Source: Spirobacillus cienkowskii
GTDB lineage: Bacteria > Bdellovibrionota_B > Oligoflexia > Silvanigrellales > Silvanigrellaceae
DNA: 64,000 nucleotides
Reading direction: 5' to 3'
Assembly (NCBI RefSeq): GCF_037081835.1
Contig: NZ_CP146516.1
Coordinates: 767,501 to 831,500 of the forward strand
A program made the translations under genes and the position numbers. Shown piece by piece: positions 35,358 through 44,350 of the stretch. The notes under the pieces are model-generated. The model saw only the letters and a program-made list of their open reading frames with translations. It was not told the origin of the DNA and ran no database searches. Numbering within the stretch: position 1 is the first letter of the stretch; each line of letters starts with the position of its first letter.

Positions 35358-36191
35358 ATGAGACTTGCCATATCTAATATCGCCTGGGATGTCCAAGAAG
35401 ACCAAGAAGTTGCAAACCTTTTACGTAAATTTAATGTTGATGCAATTGATATAGCACCTGGAAAATATTTTTCTGAACCAGCCAATGCCACCAAAGTTGA
35501 TATCAAAAGGGTTAAACACTGGTGGTTGGATCGTGGTATCAAAATCACAGGGATGCAAGCTCTTTTGTTTGGTACAAATGGTTTGAATATATTTGGTTCG
35601 CAAGATATCCAGAATGCCTTACTTGCACATATGGCGACAATTTGCCGTATTGGTTCTGAGCTTGGTGCGACTCGCTTGGTGTTTGGATCCCCAAAAAACC
35701 GCGACCGTTCTGGCTTAAGTGATGAACAGGCTCTAAAAGAGGCTGTTAATTTTTTCAGGCGTTTAGGTGATATTGCCTTCGCACAAGGCGTTGTGATCTG
35801 TTTGGAGCCGAACCCAAAGTCCTATGGGGCGAATTTCATGACAATGAGCGCTGAAACAGCAAATGTTGTGAGGTGTGTTGATCACCCTGCAATTCTTAAG
35901 CATTTAGATACTGGCTCAATAACAATAAATGCAGAATCAATTAAAACAGTGCTTGCGGAATGTTCACACTTAATAGGGCATATCCATGCCAGTGAGCCCA
36001 ACCTTGTGCCACTTGGTGATCTAAATACAGATCACAATACTTTGTGCGATACCATAATGAGCTATCTTCCCAATCACGTGGTATCGATAGAAATGCTTGC
36101 TACTAAAAATGAACCGCATCTTGTCTCTATTGAGCGTGCACTTGCTTTTGCTGTGCAGCATTATCGACCAATAAAAGGCGCTCCAGTATGA
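35358..36191 (+). CDS. Sugar isomerase/epimerase-like TIM-barrel protein
   Basis: 277 residues from ATG 35358, eight bases after GAGGAGG; the frame opens earlier at 35328. Xylose-isomerase-like TIM barrel (AP endonuclease 2 family): MRLAISNIAWDVQEDQEVAN, VDAIDIAPGKY, LGATRLVFGSPKNRDRSGL, VVICLEPNPKSYGANF with the metal-binding Glu, HLDTGSITIN, and GHIHASEPNLVPLG. It probably isomerises or epimerises a sugar for the glycan. Its stop overlaps the next start (ATGA). Confidence 0.82.
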   Translation: MRLAISNIAWDVQEDQEVANLLRKFNVDAIDIAPGKYFSEPANATKVDIKRVKHWWLDRGIKITGMQALLFGTNGLNIFGSQDIQNALLAHMATICRIGSELGATRLVFGSPKNRDRSGLSDEQALKEAVNFFRRLGDIAFAQGVVICLEPNPKSYGANFMTMSAETANVVRCVDHPAILKHLDTGSITINAESIKTVLAECSHLIGHIHASEPNLVPLGDLNTDHNTLCDTIMSYLPNHVVSIEMLATKNEPHLVSIERALAFAVQHYRPIKGAPV

Positions 36192-37009
36192 ATATAGTAA
36201 ATAAACCTGAGAAACTTTTCCAAACAGATTGCGAAGCGTGGCAAGTGCCTAAAATGGATATTTCTTTTTGGTTAGAGAAGAATCATGCTTATTGTGTTGT
36301 CATACCTGTAATAAATGAAGGCGAACGCATTAAAAATTTATTGAAGCGCATGCAGGCATCCAATATTTCTGCAATTACGGATATTATAATTGTCGATGGT
36401 GGAAGTACAGATGGTTCCTTAGATCCAGAGGCGCTAATACAAATAGAAGTTCGAGGGCTGATAGTAAAAAAAGGTTTAGGAAAATTAAGTGCACAATTAA
36501 GATGTGCTTATTCATTTGCGCTTAACCAAGGTTATCAAGGAATCATTACTATTGACGGAAATGATAAGGATGACCCTGAGGCGATTCCGCGATTTGTTGA
36601 CGCGTTAAAAGATGGTATTGATTTTGTTCAGGGATCTCGATTTGTTTCTGGGGGTGTTGCAGAAAACACGCCACTATTGAGAGATTTTGCTATTCGTTTT
36701 ATTCATGCTCCATGTTTGAGTTTAGCCTCGGGATTTAAATGGACTGACACAACGCAAGGGTTTCGAGCGTATAGTCGTAGAATGCTTCTCGATCCCAAAA
36801 TAGCGCCTTTTAGGGACATATTTTATAATTACGAGTTGTTGGCTTATTTGTCATATCGTGCACCTAAACTTGGTTACACATGCAAAGAGTTGGCGACCAT
36901 TAGACGTTATCCTGCTGGTAAGGTTCCAACTAAAATCTCGAGTTTTAAAGGGAATCTCATTGTTCTTAATACTTTATTTTGTGCTTGTTTTGGTAAATAT
37001 AATGTTTAA
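36188..37009 (+). CDS. Glycosyltransferase family 2
   Basis: 273 residues, soluble. YCVVIPVINEGERIKNLLKR, IIIVDGGSTDGSLDPEAL, ITIDGNDKDDPEAIPRFV (metal-binding Asp) and FVQGSRFVSGG are the usual GT-A elements; WTDTTQGFRAYSRRMLLD follows DPM1-like enzymes. It ends the cluster: GT2, FAD oxidoreductase, membrane transferase, SDR, TIM-barrel isomerase, GT2, all overlapping or nearly so, thus one operon for an unusual surface sugar. Confidence 0.85.
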   Translation: MNIVNKPEKLFQTDCEAWQVPKMDISFWLEKNHAYCVVIPVINEGERIKNLLKRMQASNISAITDIIIVDGGSTDGSLDPEALIQIEVRGLIVKKGLGKLSAQLRCAYSFALNQGYQGIITIDGNDKDDPEAIPRFVDALKDGIDFVQGSRFVSGGVAENTPLLRDFAIRFIHAPCLSLASGFKWTDTTQGFRAYSRRMLLDPKIAPFRDIFYNYELLAYLSYRAPKLGYTCKELATIRRYPAGKVPTKISSFKGNLIVLNTLFCACFGKYNV

Positions 37010-37173
37010 AATTTAAATAAATTTTCTTCTTAATGAATACCTGCTGAAAATAGGTTTTTCTCATCCACTTCCAACATCCGATGAGGGTTTCGTTGAACAA
37101 AACAAGGCCGCATTCTTGCTCCTTTAGGTACAAGTTAAGGCCGTCTAAACTGTTGCCAGTGAAGTGGGCGGAG

Positions 37174-37207
37174 GTTTAAAAAAACACGTTAGTGCTTTTT
37201 TAAAACT
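37174..37207 (-). terminator. Probable terminator after tnpA
   Basis: Near-perfect inverted repeat just downstream of the tnpA stop: GTTTAAAAAAACAC, four bases, GTGCTTTTTTAAAAC. Read on the minus strand it forms a stem followed by a T-rich tail. It may also be part of the left-end structure of the element. Confidence 0.5.
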
Positions 37208-37208
37208 A

Positions 37209-37685
37209 TTAGTTCGCTCGCAATCGAACCTTTCTTTCCCGAATAGATTGAGCAACACCTTTTTCGGATGATGGTTTTCTTTGATCGTCAATATATTTTT
37301 TAATAACTTCAAGTGGTGCGCTACCGCAAGTGACAGAACAATAACTAGGGCTCCAAAAATGATCTCCCCATAATTTTTTCTTAACATGTGCCCAATATTC
37401 TTTTCTAATAAAATAAGAAGATTTTCCTTTTAATTTGCTAACAACAATAGCAACAGAATGTTTTGGAGGAATACTGACAAGAATGTGTACATGATCATCT
37501 TCGCCATTAAATTCTATCAGTTCGCAATCAAGTTGCTCACAGGTTTCTTTAAAAATAATTTTTGTGCGTTCAAGAATTTCTTTTATAAAAACATGACGCC
37601 TATATTTTGTAACAAATACTAAATGATAGTAATGTTTATATATTTGACTTCTTCCTGTTCTCCATTGGTAATTTTTATGATCCAT
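37209..37685 (-). CDS. tnpA: IS200/IS605 transposase TnpA (Y1 HUH)
   Basis: 158 residues from ATG 37685 (MDHKNYQW) with TTTGGAGT upstream; the frame extends to 37739 but would overlap tnpB. Catalytic features are complete: HVH at 65-67 (DDHVHILVSIPP) and the nucleophile Tyr131 (VIKKYIDDQ). The enzyme cuts and joins single-stranded DNA at sub-terminal hairpins during peel-and-paste transposition. Slightly longer than IS200 TnpA by a C-terminal basic tail (SIRERKVRLRAN). Confidence 0.95.
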   Translation of the reverse strand: MDHKNYQWRTGRSQIYKHYYHLVFVTKYRRHVFIKEILERTKIIFKETCEQLDCELIEFNGEDDHVHILVSIPPKHSVAIVVSKLKGKSSYFIRKEYWAHVKKKLWGDHFWSPSYCSVTCGSAPLEVIKKYIDDQRKPSSEKGVAQSIRERKVRLRAN

Positions 37686-37732
37686 ATTGACTCCAAAATA
37701 AACGAATGCTAGATTAACATGAAGGAGAAACC

Positions 37733-39097
37733 ATGGCAAATTGTGGTGTAAAATTTAGAGCATACCCAACTGTTGAGCAAGCTCATACACTTTCTCAATG
37801 GATAGGTTGCGCTCGAGTGATTTACAATTGCAAAGTGTCAGAGGATAATCAAAATTATAATATTTTTAAAAATACTGCTGAAAAAATATTTGTCAATCAA
37901 GCTTATTCTCATTTTAAAACACAAGAAAAAGAGTGGCTAAATCAATGTCCTTCACAAATTTTACGCAATGCGTCTGCAACTTGGTACACTGCAAAACAGC
38001 GTTTTTTTAAAGGGTTAGCAAACAATCCTCGTAAAAAGAAAAAAGGAATTAAAGACACTGTTTTATTAACCAATGAGTTATTTAAATTTAAAGACGAAAT
38101 ATGCAATGATGGAGTTGTTTTAAAAAATTTAATTATTGGCACAAAGAAAAATAACTTAGGAGTGTTAAAATTTAAAGCGCATAAGGATTTTGGCAATCCG
38201 CAACAAATCGTAATTGGCAAGAAAAATAATACATGGTTTGTTTCTTTTTGTTACGAAGTCGAAAATAATGTAAAATCTGAGCAAGAATTATTAGATGAAT
38301 ATTCTTGTTTAAACGAAACATCGCTCAATGATTTAACCATGGGGATTGATCGTGGTATTGCAATTCCATTTCAAACTAGTAGCCAAATTAGTTATGATTT
38401 TGATGAAAAATTAAAAAGTAAAATTAAACTCAAACAAAGAAGGCTAAAAAAATATCAAAAAAGGCTTTCTCGGCAAAAAAAGGGATCTGCAAGTCGAAAT
38501 AAAACCAAAATAAAAATTGCAAAAATTCATGCTAAAATAAGAAATATTAGGCATGATTTTTGTCATAAAGTTTCTCACTCTATTGTAAATTCAGAAGCAA
38601 AAATATTTGCAGTAGAAGATTTAAAACTCAAAAACATGACCAAAACTCCTCAACCTAAGCAAAATGCAAACGGCAAATATTTGCCAAATATGCGCAAAGC
38701 CAAAACTGGGTTAAATAGGGAATTGCTATCAAAAGGATTGGCAAAAACAATAGAATTTTTAGAATATAAAGCTAAAAAGTATAATAAACTAGTTGTTAAA
38801 GTTTCACCTCATTATTCGAGTCAAGAATGTGCCCATTGCGGCCACACTCACGCCGATAACAGAAAAACACAAGATAATTTCTTATGTTTATTATGCGGAA
38901 ATCATGACAATGCTGATGTCAATGCAGCAAAAATAATAGCAAAAAGAGGTGTACAATTTCTTTTGTCAAAGCCAAAAGCTAAGACAAGAACTAGGCTAGG
39001 GACTAGCCGAAGTAAAGCTGGACGAGGAGTATGTAAGACGATATTAGAGCAATCTAATCCGCTGATTCCTATGACTTCAGAAGCTCGCTCCCTATAG
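37733..39097 (+). CDS. tnpB: TnpB RNA-guided nuclease of IS605 type
   Basis: 454 residues, preceded by AAGGAGAAACC. RuvC-like catalytic residues are all present: Asp206 (MGIDRGIA), Glu295 (FAVEDLKLKNM) and Asp395 (DNADVNAAKI). The zinc finger has C366, C369, C385 and C388 (SSQECAHCG; LCLLCGN). A basic helix region (about 230-275, KQRRLKKYQKRLSRQKKG) precedes it. Known family role: cleavage of target DNA guided by an omega-RNA made from the 3' end of tnpB and the right end, which helps the element persist. With all residues intact this copy is probably active. Confidence 0.93.
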   Translation: MANCGVKFRAYPTVEQAHTLSQWIGCARVIYNCKVSEDNQNYNIFKNTAEKIFVNQAYSHFKTQEKEWLNQCPSQILRNASATWYTAKQRFFKGLANNPRKKKKGIKDTVLLTNELFKFKDEICNDGVVLKNLIIGTKKNNLGVLKFKAHKDFGNPQQIVIGKKNNTWFVSFCYEVENNVKSEQELLDEYSCLNETSLNDLTMGIDRGIAIPFQTSSQISYDFDEKLKSKIKLKQRRLKKYQKRLSRQKKGSASRNKTKIKIAKIHAKIRNIRHDFCHKVSHSIVNSEAKIFAVEDLKLKNMTKTPQPKQNANGKYLPNMRKAKTGLNRELLSKGLAKTIEFLEYKAKKYNKLVVKVSPHYSSQECAHCGHTHADNRKTQDNFLCLLCGNHDNADVNAAKIIAKRGVQFLLSKPKAKTRTRLGTSRSKAGRGVCKTILEQSNPLIPMTSEARSL

Positions 39098-40025
39098 GGG
39101 TGAGTGGTTCACTAACACTAATACGTTTCAAATCATCATTTTCTCCTCCTGGAATAACGACCCCATCACAATTATCAATTTTACTATAGCAGTGTTCTTT
39201 TATTTTATTAATCTCACTATAAATATTAGTATCGCTTGTTTCTAATTTTTTAAATAAGCAGTCAATAAAACTTTTGCTTTTTGAAATTGATTTTGTTTTC
39301 AAAATTATACTTATTAATTCATATCTAAGCTTTTTTAAATTAACGGGTAAATGCTGTTGTATTGGTATTGTTTTGTTATGAAATTTTTCTTCAATTAAAT
39401 TTTTTACTCTTGGTGTTGTGTATCCATGTTTTTCTGAAATCAATAATAATCCAATATTTAATTTTGGTTTTTGAATATAAAATGTAACATTTTTCCCAGT
39501 TTTCCCATTTTTAAAGGCGTCATTTCCAAAAGTAACTTTATTTTTAATATCAATAAATACTTCTGAAATATATTTTTCATCAATTATAGAATTATAAATA
39601 TTTGCTGGTATTTTTAAAATGTCTGTTAACCATTTTTTAAATAAAATAGTATTTAATTTTTTTATTTCTTTATCATGATTTTCTAGTGTAAAAAATATAT
39701 TTTTATTGGTTTCAAAAGAAATAAAAATAAATGTAAGAAATTTTTGAATACTATTTGGTAAAATTTTTCTAAATAAATAATTTTCATTTTTGTTCAATTC
39801 TGCTATGTTCTTTAAAAAATTTTTGCTAAATAAATTTTCTTCATCTTCTTTCATGCAAAGACAAATAAGAATGATTCTTTTTAAATTTTGAATATTTATT
39901 AGTGATTTTAAAATAAGTTCATTCATTTCATCTATACATTCTTGTAAAATAATTTCCTTTGTTTTTTTATTTTCTATTTTTCTTCCACTTAAAATATGAT
40001 TATAAGACATTCTTAATGAAGGCAT
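39069..40025 (-). CDS. Truncated protein with the start of a glutamine-amidotransferase-like domain
   Basis: 318 residues from ATG 40025 (AAAGGA six bases upstream; ATG 40031 is too close). Most of it is helical, Lys/Asn-rich and unrecognised. The last native segment reads IDNCDGVVIPGGEN, like the CDGxxxPGG strand-loop of class I glutamine amidotransferases (peptidase C26-like). Immediately after it the frame enters the IS right end, so the last 14 or so residues (about VSEPLTPIGSELLKS) come from the element. The amidotransferase nucleophile Cys and His are therefore missing and the product is probably non-functional. Confidence 0.55.
   Translation of the reverse strand: MPSLRMSYNHILSGRKIENKKTKEIILQECIDEMNELILKSLINIQNLKRIILICLCMKEDEENLFSKNFLKNIAELNKNENYLFRKILPNSIQKFLTFIFISFETNKNIFFTLENHDKEIKKLNTILFKKWLTDILKIPANIYNSIIDEKYISEVFIDIKNKVTFGNDAFKNGKTGKNVTFYIQKPKLNIGLLLISEKHGYTTPRVKNLIEEKFHNKTIPIQQHLPVNLKKLRYELISIILKTKSISKSKSFIDCLFKKLETSDTNIYSEINKIKEHCYSKIDNCDGVVIPGGENDDLKRISVSEPLTPIGSELLKS
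39084..39104 (+). other. Sub-terminal hairpin of the IS right end; probable omega-RNA region
   Basis: CTCGCTCCCTATAGGGGTGAG folds into an imperfect stem across the tnpB stop codon. In IS605-type elements the RNA guide scaffold covers the end of tnpB and this terminal hairpin, and the guide is the flanking host sequence just outside the element (after about 39112). Boundaries are inferred. Confidence 0.45.
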
Positions 40026-40427
40026 AATCATTCCTTTTGTATGTATTTATGTTCTTTGTTTTTTATAGAAAAAATATTAAATTTTCTTAATATTTATAAC
40101 ATATAGTTCATTAATATTAAGCAATAATACCAATCAACTATATATCAAAAAAATAATCAAATATGCAAGATATTTTTAAAAATAAGATTAAAAGTGTTAT
40201 ATATTAAATGCTAAACTTTTATATATTTAATTGATAATTTGGTAGAAATAGAGTGTGCTCTTAAGAGCTTAAAAGTAACTTTATCAATCTCTTCAATAGT
40301 GTTTTACCAATTTCTAACTACCCCTTAATTTTTACCCAGTTATCTTTTTTAGCAATTTGCCGATTAGCATTGAGATTTTTAATTTTAATGTTTTTTCTTT
40401 TTGCATTTTGCAACACAGGGGCATTGG
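40026..40427. other. AT-rich intergenic region
   Basis: 402 bases between a divergent pair. No gene, repeat or clear promoter consensus was seen; A+T is very high from 40030 to 40260 and lower after 40300. Confidence 0.4.
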
Positions 40428-41999
40428 ATGGCGGATGGTAAATCAGCACATCTGCGGGTTGTACTTATCGACGACCAGTTAAACATGAGAAAAGCTCTTT
40501 ACCGTATTTTCGACAAAACGGGGCAATACCATGTGGATGATTTTCCAAATGGTCAAGAGGCGATTGCTTGGTTAAAAAGTCATCGGGTTGATCTTGTGAT
40601 CACCGACATCTATATGCCTAATGGCGATGGTTTTGAGGTTCTTGCGTATATTCGTGGGAGAGCCATGCAAAATGATCTTCCTGTTTTGTTTATTTCTGGT
40701 GAAGCCACCAAAGAAGACATTGTGCGCAGCGTCGATTTGGGGGTCAGTGATTACATTTTAAAACCTTTTGAAACTCAGGATATTCTAAATAAAGTTGCAG
40801 CAGTCATTGATAAATATAAAAATCCTCCCGAGAACATTAAAAAATTACGGCACGCAGAAACGCTGTTTTTTAATGGCAAATACGACGATGCAAAAAAAGA
40901 ATTTGAAGCAATTCATGCGAGTTCAAAACCAACTGCGCGTTCTCTAATTGGTTTGGCACAAACCGAAGCAGAATTGGGAAATATTCCAATAGCGTTAGAT
41001 TTGGTAAATAAAGCTATAGAAAGTAATAGTATGTATTATCCGGCATATTCGGCTGGTGCTGACATTTTGATTGCAAATAATAAAAAAGTTGAAGCTATCC
41101 CCTTTTTAGAAAAAGAATTGAGTATTAATGGCAAACAGGCGCAGCGAAGAGCTGTATTGGCAGATATTTATATAGCAAATCAAAAAACAGCAGGTTACAA
41201 AGAAAAAGCCCTTGAACAAATGAAACTTGCTCTGCATGATGATCCAACAAACGAATTTTTACTTTTAAAATTTGCACAAATTTCATGGACTCTTGGCAAC
41301 AAAGAGAAAGCAATTCATTATTGCATGAAAGCCCGGAGGCAAAATCCCCAAAGTACAAAAGCATTGATGCAGATGGCAAATTTTTATATCGATGATGGCA
41401 AACCCAATAGAGCAATCAATGCGCTTTCTGATATTTTAAATAAAAACCCCAATCAGTATGATGTTTATTTATGTAAAGCACGAGTGTATGAAAGAATAGG
41501 TAAAAACGACAAGGCACTCGAAGATTTACGAGAAATACCTAAGACTTTAGTTACGTTACGCCTCGATGTCTTTAAACTTCAGGGGCGCATTTACTCAAAA
41601 ATGGGAAAATATTCTGAGGCTATTGCTGCCTACGAGGAGGTCGTCGATATTGAACCGATTGCAGATAATTTAGCGCGTGTTGGGTTATTGTATATTAAAA
41701 TGAAGAATTATCGCAGTGCATTAGGATGGTATGAACAGGCAACGGATATGGAGCCAAATAATTCAAAGTTTATTTATAATTTAGGCTGCTGCTACGAAGC
41801 CTTGCGTGATAAAAAAAAGGCATTGGAGTGCTATGAAAAGTCAATCCACATTGATCCCAATGCTAAAGAAACCCAAATTGCTTTAGCGCGAATGAAAGGT
41901 TTACCTCTTCCGGTCTTTAAGAATTCAAAAGTGAATACCAAATCTCAAAATAAAGTTGCTTCCGCTGACGGAAAACAAGAGCCACCCAAAGCGAGTTAA
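40428..41999 (+). CDS. Response regulator with tetratricopeptide repeats
   Basis: 523 residues from ATG 40428 (AGGGGC upstream). Receiver domain about 8-130: VVLIDDQLNMRKAL, phospho-acceptor in LVITDIYMPNGDG, LFISGEATKED, YILKPFET. The remainder is a chain of TPR units from about 145 to 480 (ALIGLAQTEAELGNIPIALD, LVNKAIESNSMYYPAYSAGA, AKVYERIGKNDKALEDLREI-type text, FIYNLGCCYEALRDKKKALE). A phosphorylation-controlled scaffold for protein-protein contacts is likely, as in Bdellovibrio-like and Myxococcus TPR regulators. The kinase is not in the window. Confidence 0.88.
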   Translation: MADGKSAHLRVVLIDDQLNMRKALYRIFDKTGQYHVDDFPNGQEAIAWLKSHRVDLVITDIYMPNGDGFEVLAYIRGRAMQNDLPVLFISGEATKEDIVRSVDLGVSDYILKPFETQDILNKVAAVIDKYKNPPENIKKLRHAETLFFNGKYDDAKKEFEAIHASSKPTARSLIGLAQTEAELGNIPIALDLVNKAIESNSMYYPAYSAGADILIANNKKVEAIPFLEKELSINGKQAQRRAVLADIYIANQKTAGYKEKALEQMKLALHDDPTNEFLLLKFAQISWTLGNKEKAIHYCMKARRQNPQSTKALMQMANFYIDDGKPNRAINALSDILNKNPNQYDVYLCKARVYERIGKNDKALEDLREIPKTLVTLRLDVFKLQGRIYSKMGKYSEAIAAYEEVVDIEPIADNLARVGLLYIKMKNYRSALGWYEQATDMEPNNSKFIYNLGCCYEALRDKKKALECYEKSIHIDPNAKETQIALARMKGLPLPVFKNSKVNTKSQNKVASADGKQEPPKAS

Positions 42000-42068
42000 A
42001 TTGCTATTTCTCACATATTAAATTATAATAAAATCTTGTGTTCGCCTCATTTTTTGAAAGGCAAAAGT

Positions 42069-42455
42069 ATGAATTCTTCAAAATCCTCCGAAAAAAATAA
42101 AAAAGAAAAATTTGAAAAACAAAAATCTTCATTTGATGATGAAACTCAAAAGTGGTTTGATCGAGATGACTTGCAAGATCTTGCAAAATTTGGTGGTGAT
42201 ATTTTAAAAAAGACAGTTGCAACCGGTATGGATGTGATTAAAGAAGTGAAAGAAAATTTTCCAAAAGAAGCAACGCAACTTCTTTCTAAAGGTAAAGATG
42301 AGTTGTTAAAAGGGATAAGCCAGGATGTGGCAAAAAATATGATTACTTTTGGTATCGAAAAACTTTTTTCGGTAGCACGACAACACCGTGTTGATCTTTC
42401 GGTGCGTTTGAGAAAAAGCGATGAACCTAAACACACAGATGACGATAAAAAGTGA
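42069..42455 (+). CDS. Small hypothetical protein
   Basis: 128 residues from ATG 42069 (AAAGGC upstream; longer frame from 42036 unsupported). Charged ends and a central amphipathic part (LAKFGGDILKKTVATGMDVI, then KEVKENFPKEATQLLSKGKD). No membrane segment, no recognised domain. It is convergent with tsf; the two share a bidirectional terminator. Confidence 0.6.
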   Translation: MNSSKSSEKNKKEKFEKQKSSFDDETQKWFDRDDLQDLAKFGGDILKKTVATGMDVIKEVKENFPKEATQLLSKGKDELLKGISQDVAKNMITFGIEKLFSVARQHRVDLSVRLRKSDEPKHTDDDKK

Positions 42456-42467
42456 GTACAAGATTTC

Positions 42468-42517
42468 AAGCAACAAAAAAAGGGATGCTTAATTTTGCAC
42501 CCCTTTTTTTGTTGCTT
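42468..42517. terminator. Bidirectional rho-independent terminator between the hypothetical gene and tsf
   Basis: Arms AAGCAACAAAAAAAGGG(A)TGC and GCA(C)CCCTTTTTTTGTTGCTT around an eight-base loop. The A-tract and T-tract on the arms give a U-run after the stem on either strand, as expected for convergent genes. Confidence 0.85.
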
Positions 42518-42535
42518 AAAGCAAAGCTCAAAACA

Positions 42536-43480
42536 TTAAGCTTTAGAAGCCGCTGCAACAGTTGCTGCAACTTCGGCTGCAAAATCTTCAGCCTTTTTTT
42601 CAACGCCTTGACCAAGCTCAAGTCTAATAAAAGAGCTGACTTTAAGGTCGTTGATGCCTAGCTTTTTACCAGCTTCTGCAACGTAGGCAGCAACATTTTT
42701 GCTATCATCTTTAACAAAAAGTTGATCAACTAAACAAATTTCTTTGAACCAAGTTTTCATGCTGCTTGGAACAATTTTTGCAAGAGCCGCTTCTGGCTTG
42801 CCTTGTTGAAGAAATTTATTACGAATGATGTCTTCTTCTGCTTTAATTGTTTCAGCAGGAATTTCTTGTTCATTAAGATATTGAGGCTTCATCGCTGCAG
42901 CTTGTAATGCAACGTCTTTTCCTAAATCATTTAATGTAGAGTTTGAAAAATGATTTTCAATACCAGATCCAGAAAGCTCTACAAGAACACCAATTTTACC
43001 GCCACCATGAACATAAGATGTGACAAAGTTTTTGCCATTGCCAATACGAGCAAAACGGCGAACAGTAATATTTTCACCAATTTGTGCTACAAGAGCCGTT
43101 GCGGCATCGCGGACATTGCTAGAATTGTCATATTTGGTACTGAGTAGGTTTTCTAGATCAGCTGGTTTTGCGTTATTGATTAAAGTTTGCAAATTGTTGA
43201 CAAATGCTTGAAAACCGTCATTTTTAGTGACAAAGTCAGTTTCGCAATTCACTTCATAAATAAAGCCTAAACTGTTGTTATCAACAACAGTGGACACAAC
43301 GCCTTCGCTAGCAGCGCGAGCCGCTTTTTTTGCAGCGCTAGCAAGACCTTTTTCACGTAAAATAACAACTGCTTTGTCCATGTCTCCTTCTGCTGCATCA
43401 AGAGCTTTTTTGCAGTCAGACATTCCAGCAAGAGTCATTTCACGAAGTTCTTTTACCATTTGGGCAGTTACAACAGCCAT
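42536..43480 (-). CDS. tsf: Elongation factor Ts
   Basis: 314 residues. Begins MAVVTAQMVKELREMTLAGM and continues SDCKKALDAAEGDMDKAVVI, the EF-Ts N-terminal UBA-like domain with the conserved TGAG(M)-type Leu-Arg-x-x-T-x-A-G-M-x-D-C motif; VNCETDFVTKN is the TDF core motif. EF-Ts exchanges GDP for GTP on EF-Tu. Start preceded by GAGGAACAC. Placed 64 bases after rpsB in the same direction, the usual order. Confidence 0.97.
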   Translation of the reverse strand: MAVVTAQMVKELREMTLAGMSDCKKALDAAEGDMDKAVVILREKGLASAAKKAARAASEGVVSTVVDNNSLGFIYEVNCETDFVTKNDGFQAFVNNLQTLINNAKPADLENLLSTKYDNSSNVRDAATALVAQIGENITVRRFARIGNGKNFVTSYVHGGGKIGVLVELSGSGIENHFSNSTLNDLGKDVALQAAAMKPQYLNEQEIPAETIKAEEDIIRNKFLQQGKPEAALAKIVPSSMKTWFKEICLVDQLFVKDDSKNVAAYVAEAGKKLGINDLKVSSFIRLELGQGVEKKAEDFAAEVAATVAAASKA

Positions 43481-43544
43481 TGTAGTGTTCCTCGTTTGTA
43501 TTTTTGAATTATAGGTATTCCAGGTGCGGAATACCTTTTAGATT

Positions 43545-44336
43545 TTAGTTATTTTCGTCTTCATCGCGTGATTTTAAACGCTTAACCTTAATTTGTGAGC
43601 GGCCGCTATCTGAAGAAAAAGAAGAGTCTTCTTTTGTTGCTTCAGCTTTACGACGTTGCTTGCCAGCCATTGCTGCATCAGAAATGAGGCTTGCATAAAG
43701 TTTAATTGCTTTAAGGCTGTCGTCATTACCAGGGATAATGTAGTTAACGCCATTTGGATCACTGTTTGTATCGGTAACAGCAATAACAGGAATTCCTAAG
43801 CGATTTGCTTCAGCGATTGCGGTGAATTCTTTTTTAGCGTCAATAACAAAAATTGCAGAAGGCAAGCCAGGCATATTTTTGATACCGCCTAAAGAACGTT
43901 CTAGTTTTAAGCGGAGACGTTCTTTTAGAGCCACTTCACGTTTGGTGATGCTCTCGTAAGTGCCGTCGTTTGCCATTTTTTCAATGCGTTTTAGTTTAGT
44001 AATACTAGAGCGAACTGTTTGCCAGTTTGTCATCATGCCACCGAGCCAGCGGTGGTGAATGTGAAACATTCCTGATCTTTCTGCTTCTTCAACAATAATT
44101 TCTTGAGCTTGTTTTTTGGTTGCGACAAAAAGAATGTGGCCGCCTTCAGCAACAGTTTGCTCAACAAACGCTAGTGCATCTTTAAAGAGTTTTTGTGTTT
44201 TTTGGAGGTCGATAATGTGGATACCATTGCGCTCACCGTAAATAAAAGGGCGCATTTTAGGATTCCAGCGGCGTACTTGGTGACCAAAATGAACGCCAGC
44301 GTCGAGAAGATCGCGCATTTGTACTTCAATAGACAT
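43545..44336 (-). CDS. rpsB: Ribosomal protein S2
   Basis: 263 residues from ATG 44336 (CAGGAGAC upstream): MSIEVQMRDLLDAGVHFGHQ then RRWNPKMRPFIYGERNGIHI, RWLGGMMTNWQTVRSSI, and PSAIFVIDAKKEFTAIAEAN. The C-terminal tail is Lys/Glu/Asp-rich (SRDEDENN). S2 binds the 30S shoulder. A strong inverted repeat lies just upstream in the leader. Confidence 0.97.
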   Translation of the reverse strand: MSIEVQMRDLLDAGVHFGHQVRRWNPKMRPFIYGERNGIHIIDLQKTQKLFKDALAFVEQTVAEGGHILFVATKKQAQEIIVEEAERSGMFHIHHRWLGGMMTNWQTVRSSITKLKRIEKMANDGTYESITKREVALKERLRLKLERSLGGIKNMPGLPSAIFVIDAKKEFTAIAEANRLGIPVIAVTDTNSDPNGVNYIIPGNDDSLKAIKLYASLISDAAMAGKQRRKAEATKEDSSFSSDSGRSQIKVKRLKSRDEDENN

Positions 44337-44350
44337 AAAAAAGTCTCCTG

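Larger units (their letters stand above)
37140..39112. mobile_element. IS200/IS605-family insertion sequence with divergent tnpA and tnpB
   Basis: The element contains an intact Y1 transposase on the minus strand and an intact TnpB on the plus strand, started from a shared 47-base region. The right end is placed near 39112, after a sub-terminal hairpin at 39084-39104 (CTCGCTCCCTATAGGGGTGAG). The left end is near 37140-37180, judged only from where the tnpA terminator and flanking sequence meet; no target duplication is expected for this family. The insertion truncates the gene at 39069-40025. Confidence 0.75.

Noticed and set aside
37030-37113. 27-codon minus-strand frame with an AAAGGAGC site beside the IS element
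   Set aside because: It has a plausible start, but no similarity or context to support a function; probably debris at the insertion edge.
37145-37387. Second minus-strand frame in the IS element
   Set aside because: It overlaps tnpA in another frame and has no transposase features.
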